64,000 nucleotides of DNA from Micromonospora gifhornensis (GTDB lineage: Bacteria > Actinomycetota > Actinomycetes > Mycobacteriales > Micromonosporaceae), in NCBI RefSeq assembly GCF_016863515.1, contig NZ_BOPA01000025.1:1-64000 (forward strand), in the 5' to 3' direction. Every line of letters starts with the position of its first letter. Position 1 is the first letter of the stretch. Below the pieces are notes generated by a model. That model saw nothing but the letters and a program-made list of their open reading frames with translations. It ran no database searches and was not told where the DNA came from. Below are positions 9,284 through 16,485 of this stretch, in pieces. A program made the position numbers and the translations under genes.

Positions 9284-9297
9284 CGGGAGCGCTCCCA
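9284..9297 (-). promoter_or_regulatory. CebR-type operator
   Basis: Read on the minus strand this is TGGGAGCGCTCCCG, 13 of 14 positions identical to the CebR palindrome TGGGAGCGCTCCCA known from actinobacterial cellulase and cellobiose-uptake promoters. It is 91 bp upstream of the GH12 cellulase start. CebR is a LacI-family repressor released by cellobiose. Confidence 0.85.
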
Positions 9298-9558
9298 TGT
9301 TCATCGTCACATTTACATCCCTCGACCAATTGACGCAACCGACGAGGGGGAATGAGGTGGAAAGTGAGGTGTGTCAGGCGTCGTCCGAGCGGTGCGTCGC
9401 CGCTGTCCCTTGGTCGGATCGGGAGGGGTCTGAAGAGCGGCGCGGCCCATCGGTGAGCGCCGGTGGTGAATCCGATTGCCTCTGGTGTGCGGCGATTGCG
9501 CCGAGTAGTGTCTTGCCTCCGACGCGTTCCGATTCCCCTCCGGGAGGCGTACACCCCC
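9298..9558. other. Intergenic, nothing recognised
   Basis: Non-coding gap between the cellulase operator and the monooxygenase. It is less GC-rich near 9300-9380, fitting a promoter for the cellulase, but no clear -35/-10 pair, RNA or repeat was identified. GGGAGGCG at 9542-9549 is the ribosome site of the next gene. Confidence 0.4.
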
Positions 9559-10665
9559 ATGCGTGGCTCCCCCCTGCGCATCCTTGTCGTCGGCGCAGGC
9601 ATCGCCGGTCTCTCCGTGGCCCGGGCCTTGCGCCTGGCCGGCTTCCGGCCGGATGTCACCGACAAGGCGCCGTCGAACGAGCTCGACGACGGCGGTCTCT
9701 ACCTACCCGGCAACGCCGCCCGGGCGCTGCAGCGGCTGGATCTCGACGGCCCGGTCCGCCCCTTCGGTCAGGTCATCCACCGGCAACGCTTCCTCGACGC
9801 GGCCGGGCTGCCGCTCTGTGAGGTTGATCTCGACGCGCTGTGGGCCGGGGTCGGCGAATGTCGGGCACTGTCCCGCTGCGACCTGCACCGGGTGCTGCTC
9901 AGCGGAGCCGGCGGCGCGGTCCGGCACGGCGCCGAGGTGTGCAGCATCGACCTGCTGCCGACAAGCGTCGGCGTCACCTTCGTCGACGGCACCTGGTCGG
10001 AGTACGACCTGGTGATCGGCGCGGACGGGCCACGCTCCTCGATCCGCGCTCTGGCGGCCCTCGGCGGCCCGCCCCGACCCGCCGGGCAGGTGGTGTACCG
10101 CAGCATCGTGCGCGACGGCCCGGCGGTCGACGAGTGGACGGCGCTGCTCGGGCAGCGCAGCGGCTTCCTCGTGGTGCCGATCGGCGCCGGCCGACTGCAC
10201 TGCTACGCCGACGAGGCCGGCACCGAGGTGCCGGCGGATCCCCGGGCTCGGCTCGTGGAACTGTTCGGTGACTACGGCGGGCCGGTGCCGGAGGTGCTCG
10301 ACGCACTCGACCAGGTGCACGTCTCGACCACCGACGAGGTCGAACTCGGACGCTGGTACCGGGGCCGGGTGCTGCTGGTGGGTGATGCTGCCCACGCCAC
10401 CGCACCGACCCTGTCCCAGGGGGCGGCGATGGCGCTGGAGGACGCGGTGGTGCTCGCCGAGTCGCTGCACGCCGCGAACAGCGTGGAGGCCGCCCTCACC
10501 GCGTACGAGAGTCGCCGCCGGCCGCGTACCCGATGGGTGCGGGATCGGACCCGTGACCGCAACCGCACCCGCGACGTACCGCCCGCGCTGCGCGATCCGC
10601 TGCTGCGCGGACGCGGCGACCGCATCTTCGGCGAGCACTATCGGTTGCTACTCGGCCCCTTGTGA
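9559..10665 (+). CDS. FAD-dependent monooxygenase
   Basis: 368 residues from ATG 9559 (GGGAGGCG upstream). N-terminal Rossmann dinucleotide fold LRILVVGAGIAGLSVARAL, mid-chain DLVIGADGPRSSIR and the C-terminal FAD ribityl-binding motif LLVGDAAHATAPTLSQGAAMALEDA identify a group A flavin hydroxylase. About 30 residues at the end are Arg-rich. Such enzymes hydroxylate aromatic or other small substrates with NAD(P)H and O2; the substrate is unknown and no pathway genes flank it. Confidence 0.88.
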   Translation: MRGSPLRILVVGAGIAGLSVARALRLAGFRPDVTDKAPSNELDDGGLYLPGNAARALQRLDLDGPVRPFGQVIHRQRFLDAAGLPLCEVDLDALWAGVGECRALSRCDLHRVLLSGAGGAVRHGAEVCSIDLLPTSVGVTFVDGTWSEYDLVIGADGPRSSIRALAALGGPPRPAGQVVYRSIVRDGPAVDEWTALLGQRSGFLVVPIGAGRLHCYADEAGTEVPADPRARLVELFGDYGGPVPEVLDALDQVHVSTTDEVELGRWYRGRVLLVGDAAHATAPTLSQGAAMALEDAVVLAESLHAANSVEAALTAYESRRRPRTRWVRDRTRDRNRTRDVPPALRDPLLRGRGDRIFGEHYRLLLGPL

Positions 10666-10779
10666 TCCACGCCCGGTGACCCCACGCGGCGCTGCCACCT
10701 GCCGGGGACTATCCTCCTTGCGGATGACGGCCGCCCCGACAGCGTGCCGAGCGGGACAACCCAGAACCGGAGGCCACTC

Positions 10780-12537
10780 GTGACCACCGTCGCACCCAAG
10801 CCGGTCGTGACCCGGCCCTGGCCGGTCCGGGAGCCGGTCAAGGGGTCGGCCATCGCGCGGATGCTGCGGACCACGGACGCGAAGCAAATCGGGATCATGT
10901 ACATGGTCACCGCGTTCGTGTTCTTCATGATCGGTGGTCTGATGGCCCTGATCATGCGGGCCGAGCTGGCCCGGCCCGGGCTGCAGTTCCTGTCGCCCGA
11001 GCAGTACAACCAGCTGTTCACCATGCACGGCACGATCATGTTGCTGTTCTTCGCGACGCCCATCGTGTTCGCGTTCGGTAACTACATCGTGCCGATCCAG
11101 ATCGGCGCGCCGGACGTGTCGTTCCCGCGGCTGAACAGCTTCGCGTACTGGCTGTACCTGTTCGGTGGAACCATGGCCACCGCCGGCTTCCTCACCCCGG
11201 GCGGAGCGGCCGACTTCGGCTGGACCGCCTACACCCCGCTGAGCACCACCGAACACGCCCCGGGCGTCGGCGGGAACATGTGGGTGATGGGTCTGGCCAT
11301 CTCCGGTCTGGGCACCATCCTCGGCGCGGTCAACCTGATCACCACGATCCTGACCCTGCGCGCCCCCGGCATGACCATGTTCCGGATGCCGATCTTCACC
11401 TGGAACATGCTGGTCACCAGCCTCCTGGTGATCCTGGTCTTCCCGCTGCTGGCCGCCGCGCTGTTCGCGCTCGCCGCCGACCGTCTGCTCGGTGCCCAGG
11501 TCTACAGCCCGGACACCGGCGGGCCGATGCTCTGGCAGCACCTGTTCTGGTTCTTCGGGCACCCCGAGGTCTACATCATCGCGCTGCCGTTCTTCGGCAT
11601 CATCAGCGAGATCATCCCGGTCTTCTCCCGCAAGCCGATCTTCGGCTACAAGGGCCTGGTCGCCGCGACCATCGCCATCGCCGGCCTCTCGATGAGCGTG
11701 TGGGCGCACCACATGTTCGCCACCGGCCAGGTGCTGCTGCCGTTCTTCAGCTTCCTGAGCTACCTGATCGCCGTGCCGACCGGTATGAAGTTCTTCAACT
11801 GGATCGGCACCATGTGGCGCGGCCAGATCAGCTTCGAGACGCCGATGCTCTGGTCCATCGGCTTCCTGGTCACCTTCCTCTTCGGTGGTCTGACCGGTGT
11901 GCTGCTGGCCGCCCCGCCGCTGGACTTCCACCTGCACGACTCGTACTTCGTGGTGGCGCACTTCCACTACGTGCTCTTCGGCACGATCGTGTTCGCGGTG
12001 TTCGCCGGCATCTACTTCTGGTTCCCGAAGATGTTCGGCCGGATGCTCGACGAGCGGCTCGGCAAGATTCACTTCTGGTTGACCATGATCGGCTTCCACA
12101 CCACCTTCCTGGTGCAGCACTGGCTCGGCAACGAGGGCATGCCCCGGCGTTACGCCGACTACCAGGCCATCGATGGCTGGACGACGCTGAACATGATCTC
12201 CACGATCGGCGCGTTCATCACCGGTATCTCCACGCTGCCGTTCCTCTACAACTGCTGGAAGGCCTACAAGGCCGGCCCGGTGGTCGAGGTCGACGACCCG
12301 TGGGGCCACGGCAACTCGCTGGAGTGGGCGACCAGCTCCCCGCCGCCGCTGCGCAACTTCGACCGGATGCCGCGGATCCGCTCCGAGCGCCCCGCCTTCG
12401 ACGCGAAGTTCCCCGAGCTGGCAGCCGGCCAGACCATCGCCGGCCCGCCCGAGGGCGGCTCCAAGCCGCTGACCAGCGAGTCCGACGGTGGCGCCAGCTA
12501 CACCGAGGACGTGGCCAGCGACATCGACCGCCGCTGA
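10780..12537 (+). CDS. ctaD: Cytochrome c oxidase subunit I
   Basis: 585 residues from GTG 10780 (CCGGAGG upstream). The 12-TM heme-copper core is complete: low-spin heme ligands in FTMHGTIM and HFHYVLFG, CuB His in [13 protein letters not shown] (with the cross-linked Tyr) and in WAHHMFATG, and [13 protein letters not shown] for heme a3. The C-terminal about 70 residues extend into the cytoplasm as usual in actinobacteria. It is isolated from the other oxidase subunits, also usual for ctaD in this phylum. A strong terminator follows immediately. Confidence 0.96.
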   Translation: MTTVAPKPVVTRPWPVREPVKGSAIARMLRTTDAKQIGIMYMVTAFVFFMIGGLMALIMRAELARPGLQFLSPEQYNQLFTMHGTIMLLFFATPIVFAFGNYIVPIQIGAPDVSFPRLNSFAYWLYLFGGTMATAGFLTPGGAADFGWTAYTPLSTTEHAPGVGGNMWVMGLAISGLGTILGAVNLITTILTLRAPGMTMFRMPIFTWNMLVTSLLVILVFPLLAAALFALAADRLLGAQVYSPDTGGPMLWQHLFWFFGHPEVYIIALPFFGIISEIIPVFSRKPIFGYKGLVAATIAIAGLSMSVWAHHMFATGQVLLPFFSFLSYLIAVPTGMKFFNWIGTMWRGQISFETPMLWSIGFLVTFLFGGLTGVLLAAPPLDFHLHDSYFVVAHFHYVLFGTIVFAVFAGIYFWFPKMFGRMLDERLGKIHFWLTMIGFHTTFLVQHWLGNEGMPRRYADYQAIDGWTTLNMISTIGAFITGISTLPFLYNCWKAYKAGPVVEVDDPWGHGNSLEWATSSPPPLRNFDRMPRIRSERPAFDAKFPELAAGQTIAGPPEGGSKPLTSESDGGASYTEDVASDIDRR

Positions 12538-12550
12538 CCCTCCGTACCCA

Positions 12551-12591
12551 AAGAACGGGCGCCGCCCCCACCAGGGCCGGCGCCCGTTCTT
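12551..12591 (+). terminator. ctaD terminator
   Basis: Perfect 14-bp stem (AAGAACGGGCGCCG with CGGCGCCCGTTCTT), 13-nt loop, T-rich tail TGTTGT, 14 bp after the ctaD stop. Confidence 0.88.
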
Positions 12592-12903
12592 GTTGTCCCT
12601 CCCCGGCCCTCTCCCTCGACCCTCTCTCTCGGCCCCCGACGCTTTGCCCTCCGACGTCTCGCCCTCACTGCCTGGCCCTCACACTGCCTGGACCTCCCTG
12701 CCTTGCCCCCAGCGCAGCCTTTCCGATGCGGCCCGGCACCGTCGGCAGCCAAGGTCTTCCAGGCACTTGATCCACGCCGCCGTATTGCGTCACCTCAGTG
12801 CCGAGACCTGCTTCGAACATCACCGCGGGTAATTGCGGGCGCCATCGCGCCTTGTTGCAGAGCGTGATGTTCTTCTCGTGCCACCCTCCATCACCTGCAA
12901 GCC
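12592..12903. other. Gene-free pyrimidine-rich stretch
   Basis: After the ctaD terminator, 12592-12720 is strongly C/T-biased on the plus strand with loose repeats of the type GCCTGGCCCTCACACT. From about 12780 base composition falls towards average GC. Short open frames exist on both strands but show no family resemblance, no ribosome sites and atypical composition; no gene is called. Confidence 0.5.
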
Positions 12904-13026
12904 CTTTGCTCTGCTTCAACCCACGCAATAGCTCTTCACCTGTGCTTTTGCGATTGGCGTCCAGGATGGTTGGCCTACCGATCACCACGGAGAGCGAAGT
13001 TGTGCGTGGGTTGAAGCAGAGCAAAG
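12904..13026. repeat. Long inverted repeat, candidate miniature mobile or REP-like element
   Basis: Perfect 24-bp arms at 12904-12927 and 13003-13026 (outer bases CTTTGC / GCAAAG, inner CACGCA / TGCGTG) enclose 75 bp. Composition is less GC-rich than the flanks. No target-site duplication is evident: the bases outside the arms are GCC and GAGG. Could be a MITE, a REP-like element or the relic of one. Confidence 0.6.
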
Positions 13027-13080
13027 GAGGTGAGTAGGGCTGTGGGGTTGGAGAGGGTGGCCACGGAAGGTAACGATCTT

Positions 13081-13142
13081 GGTCGCCAGGTCGCCAGGTC
13101 GCCAGGTCGCCAGGTCGCCAGGTCGCCAGGTCGCCAGGTCGC
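13081..13142. repeat. 8-bp tandem repeat (GGTCGCCA)n
   Basis: Seven perfect copies of GGTCGCCA plus a 6-nt partial copy. It is intergenic, 139 bp beyond the MFS gene stop. Because 8 is not a multiple of 3, all frames cycle and read TWRPGDLA-like peptides on the minus strand, which explains spurious long frames here. Confidence 0.95.
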
Positions 13143-13205
13143 TCCGTGATCGTGGGCTCGGCGAGAGAGCTGCAGGTCCTGCCTGACACCGGCATCCGGG
13201 CGCAG

Positions 13206-13280
13206 GCGGTGGGCGGGTGGGGTGGGGGGCCGGAGGCCGGGGCCGGGGGCCGGGGCCGGGGGCCGGGGGAGGGAGGGGGG
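13206..13280. repeat. G-rich repeat abutting a stop codon
   Basis: A run of GGCCGGGG-type units with at least six G-tracts of three or more, ending directly at the stop codon of the minus-strand MFS gene. On the plus strand it could form G-quadruplexes; on the transcript of the MFS gene it is C-rich. Confidence 0.6.
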
Positions 13281-14522
13281 TCAGGCGGAGGCGTGGGTGA
13301 GGGGTTGCGGGGCGGCCTCGTCGGTGGTGGCGGTGATGATCGCGGCCGCGTCGGCGCGGCGGTGGCGCAGTTCGATGGGGAGCACGGCGAGGGTCACCAG
13401 GGCGCCGATCGCGCCGATGACGGCGAAGCCCCACAGCGGGCTGGAGGCGTCGATGATCGCGCCGGACAGTGGGGCGCCGACGGCCATGCCGAGGGTGACC
13501 GCGGAGCCGTGCAGGCCCATCGCCTCGCCGCGGACGGTCGCCGGAGCGAGGCGGCTGACCGCGTCGGAGGTCGAGGCGAGAGTCGGTGCGCAGAGCACGC
13601 CGGCGGGGATCAGCGCCAGGGCGAGCAGCCACCAGTGTGAACCGCCCAGCCCGACCGGGATGGTGAGCAGGCCCAGCACACCGATCAGCGCGACCGGTGA
13701 GAAGGAGCGGCGGGCGGCGCCGTAGGCGAAGCCGCCCACCAGCGAGGCGACCGCCCAGACCGCGAGCACCACGCCGGTGAAGGCGGTGTCGCCGTTCTCC
13801 CGTAGCGCGGCGATGATCGCCACGTCGCTGCCGCCGAGGACCAGGGTGGCCGCGGCGCTCACCACGAAGACGGCGACCATCCGGGAGGTGAGCCACTGCC
13901 GACGGGCCAGCCTCGGCTGCGGCCCGACGGTCGCCTCGCTGGCGCTGCGTACCGGTGGGTTGAGCAACCACAGCACGACACCGGAGACGACGATGCCGGC
14001 ACCGACCAGGTAGAGCGTGAGGCGGGCCGAGATGGTGGTGACACCGACCGTGGCGAGCGCCGGGCCGATCATGAAGGACAGCTCGACCGACATGGAGTCC
14101 AGCGCGTACGCCGGGCGTCGCTTCTCCACCGGCACCAGCGCGGCGATGGACTGCCGGATCACCGAGAAGATCGGCAGCGCCAGCAGGCCGGCCACGAACG
14201 CGGCGGGCAGCAGCAGGGGGTACGAGAGCATCGGCGCGGTGGACCAGAAGATCCCCTCGACCACCACGGTGAGGACCAGGACGGGCCGCAGCCCACGGCG
14301 GTCCACCAGCCGGCCGAGCAGCGGAGCACCGATCGCCGCACCGACGGTGATCGCCGCGCCGACCAGCCCGGCCGCGCCGTAGCCGCGCCCGAGATCCTGT
14401 ACGACGTAGAACGTCAGCGTGATCCCGGTCGCGGTCAACGGCACCCGGGCCAGGATCGCCACCAGCAGCAGCGACCGCAGACCGGGCAGGGCGAGCGCCT
14501 CCCGGTAAGGCTTCATGTTCAC
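13281..14522 (-). CDS. MFS transporter
   Basis: 413 residues, about 12 TM segments. The loop 2-3 signature GRLVDRRGLRPVLVL is present. Start GTG 14522 is favoured by GGAGG 8 nt upstream; ATG 14516 is two codons later. The central cytoplasmic loop is short and basic. Resembles drug- or sugar-efflux type MFS proteins, but the substrate cannot be predicted. It is transcribed alone towards the repeat-rich region. Confidence 0.88.
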   Translation of the reverse strand: MNMKPYREALALPGLRSLLLVAILARVPLTATGITLTFYVVQDLGRGYGAAGLVGAAITVGAAIGAPLLGRLVDRRGLRPVLVLTVVVEGIFWSTAPMLSYPLLLPAAFVAGLLALPIFSVIRQSIAALVPVEKRRPAYALDSMSVELSFMIGPALATVGVTTISARLTLYLVGAGIVVSGVVLWLLNPPVRSASEATVGPQPRLARRQWLTSRMVAVFVVSAAATLVLGGSDVAIIAALRENGDTAFTGVVLAVWAVASLVGGFAYGAARRSFSPVALIGVLGLLTIPVGLGGSHWWLLALALIPAGVLCAPTLASTSDAVSRLAPATVRGEAMGLHGSAVTLGMAVGAPLSGAIIDASSPLWGFAVIGAIGALVTLAVLPIELRHRRADAAAIITATTDEAAPQPLTHASA

Positions 14523-14587
14523 GTCGGTCCGTACCTCCGCCGGTCATCCTTGACCTGTGCGGCGGCGACCGCCAACGAATTAGCGCA

Positions 14588-15169
14588 TCATGCGGCCCTG
14601 ATCACAGGGGTGCCGTGCGTGGTGATCCCGGCTCCCTCGAACGCCCGCAGCGCGACGTCGAGGGTGTCCGGAGCGACGGCTGCGGTCAGGTCCAGCAGCA
14701 CGGTGGTGGCGAAGCCCTCCTGCGCGGCGTCCAGGGCGGTGGCGCGTACGCAGTGGTCGGTGGCGATGCCGACCACGTCGACCCGGTCGACCTGGTGCCG
14801 GCGCAGCCAGTCGGCCAGAGTCTCGCCGTCCCCGGCATGGCCCTCGAAACCGGAGTACGCGGCGGCGTACTCGCCCTTGTGAAAGATGGCCTCCACCCGG
14901 TCGGTGGCCAGCTCGGGGTGGAACTCCGAGCCGGGAGTGCCCACCACGCAGTGCTGTGGCCAGGTGCTCACGAAGTCCGGCGGATCGCCGAAGTGCGCGC
15001 CGGGATCGACATGGTAATCCTTCGTCGCCACCACGTGATCCCAGCGGTGCGGCTCGCTGGCCAGCAACCGGGAAATCCCGGCGGCCACCCCCGCGCCGCC
15101 GGCGACGGCGAGCGAGCCGCCCTCGCAGAAGTCCTTCTGCACGTCAACGATGATCAGGGCGTTGGCCAT
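14588..15169 (-). CDS. pncA: Nicotinamidase (isochorismatase family)
   Basis: 193 residues from ATG 15169 (GAGGAGCAGG upstream). Hydrolyses nicotinamide to nicotinate in NAD salvage. The triad is visible: Asp in ALIIVDVQKDFC, Lys in VVATKDYHV and nucleophilic Cys in GIATDHCVRATALDA; metal ligands Asp and His lie in VDPGAHFGD. The gene begins 13 nt after the pncB stop, so the two successive enzymes of the salvage route are co-transcribed. Confidence 0.93.
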   Translation of the reverse strand: MANALIIVDVQKDFCEGGSLAVAGGAGVAAGISRLLASEPHRWDHVVATKDYHVDPGAHFGDPPDFVSTWPQHCVVGTPGSEFHPELATDRVEAIFHKGEYAAAYSGFEGHAGDGETLADWLRRHQVDRVDVVGIATDHCVRATALDAAQEGFATTVLLDLTAAVAPDTLDVALRAFEGAGITTHGTPVIRAA

Positions 15170-15182
15170 GGACCTGCTCCTC

Positions 15183-16469
15183 TCACTCGGTCGGTACCAC
15201 GGTGACCGGAATGGCCGGGTCACCTGCGGAAAGCTTCAGGCCCTCCCACGGGATGGAGATCAGGCACTGCCGCAGGTGATCCCGCGACTCGTCAAGCGTC
15301 GGCAGGGCCACCGCCTCGCCGCCGGTCAGGTACGACCGTTGCAGCAGCCGGTCGTTCGGGTGCCGATCCGGCACACCCTGCGGGACGATGACCTCCTCGG
15401 TGGCGGTGCCGGTCGGCTTGTGCCGGCGCACTGCGACCTTGCGCCCGCCGATGGTGGCCTTCTGCTCGGACCGCTTCACCACCGGGCGTCCCTCGACCTC
15501 GACCAGCTTGTAGACCAGGCCGGCGGTGGGCGCGCCGGAGCCGGTCACCACCGAGGTGCCCGCGCCGTACATGTCGACCGGCTCGGCGGCCAGCGCGGCG
15601 ATGGCGTACTCGTCGAGGTCACCCGAGACGATGATCTTGGTTTCGGTGGCGCCGAGCGAGTCCAGCAACTCCCGGGACTGTTGGGCGATCACCGCCAGGT
15701 CCCCGGAGTCGATCCGGACCGCCCGCAACTCCGGCCCGACCACCTCGATCGCGTTGCGGATGCCCTGGCTGATGTCGTACGTGTCGACCAGCAGCGTGGT
15801 CTGGCTGCCCAGCGTGGCGACCTGCGAGGCGAACGCGGTCCGCTCGTCGTCGTGCAGCAGGGTGAACGCATGCGCGGCGGTGCCGGCGGTGGGGATGCCG
15901 TACCGCTGCCCGGCGGCCAGGTTGGAGGTGAACTGGAACCCGGCCAGGTACGCCGCACGGGCCGCCGCCACCGCGGCCTCCTCGTGCGCCCGGCGGGACC
16001 CCATCTCGATCAGGGCGCGACCTCGGGCCGCGGTCACCATCCGGGCCGCGGCGGCGGCCACCGCACAGTCGTGGTTGAGCACCGACAGCACCACCGTCTC
16101 CAACACCACGCACTCGGCGAAGGTGCCGGAGACGGTGAGGATGGGCGATCCGGGGAAGAACAACTCACCCTCGGCGTACCCGTCGATGTCCCCGGTGAAC
16201 CGGTAGTCGGCCAGCCACGCGGCGGCCGGCTCGTCCACCACGCCGGTACGCCGCAGGAAGTCGATCTCGGCCGGGTCGAAGCGGAACTGGCGGATCAGCT
16301 CGATCAGCCGCGCGGTGCCGGCGACCACGCCGTAGCGACGCCCGGCGGGCAACCGGCGACTGAACACCTCGAAGACGCAGTGCCGGTGCGCTGTGCCGTC
16401 CCGCAGGGCGGCGCTGACCATTGTCAGCTCGTAGTGATCGGTCAACAGCGCGGGACGAAGGGTGTGCAC
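15183..16469 (-). CDS. pncB: Nicotinate phosphoribosyltransferase
   Basis: 428 residues, GTG start. Converts nicotinate and PRPP to nicotinate mononucleotide with ATP hydrolysis. Opens with LLTDHYELTMVSAALRDG, typical of the family; GSRRAHEEAAVAAARAAYL, LLVDTYD and VRIDSGDL are substrate-site motifs. First gene of a pncB-pncA operon. In mycobacteria pncB1 also neighbours clpS; here the same neighbourhood holds with an extra LuxR gene and GTPase-like gene between. Confidence 0.95.
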   Translation of the reverse strand: MHTLRPALLTDHYELTMVSAALRDGTAHRHCVFEVFSRRLPAGRRYGVVAGTARLIELIRQFRFDPAEIDFLRRTGVVDEPAAAWLADYRFTGDIDGYAEGELFFPGSPILTVSGTFAECVVLETVVLSVLNHDCAVAAAAARMVTAARGRALIEMGSRRAHEEAAVAAARAAYLAGFQFTSNLAAGQRYGIPTAGTAAHAFTLLHDDERTAFASQVATLGSQTTLLVDTYDISQGIRNAIEVVGPELRAVRIDSGDLAVIAQQSRELLDSLGATETKIIVSGDLDEYAIAALAAEPVDMYGAGTSVVTGSGAPTAGLVYKLVEVEGRPVVKRSEQKATIGGRKVAVRRHKPTGTATEEVIVPQGVPDRHPNDRLLQRSYLTGGEAVALPTLDESRDHLRQCLISIPWEGLKLSAGDPAIPVTVVPTE

Positions 16470-16485
16470 GCCCTCAGCCTAGAGT

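Noticed and set aside
10648-12309. 553-codon minus-strand frame opposite ctaD
   Set aside because: Translation is dominated by His, Glu, Gln and Arg, as expected from antisense of a membrane protein gene.
12665-13195. Minus-strand frame in the ctaD/MFS gap
   Set aside because: Part of it is the 8-bp repeat read as TWRPGDLA units and part is the inverted repeat; no start site or homology seen.
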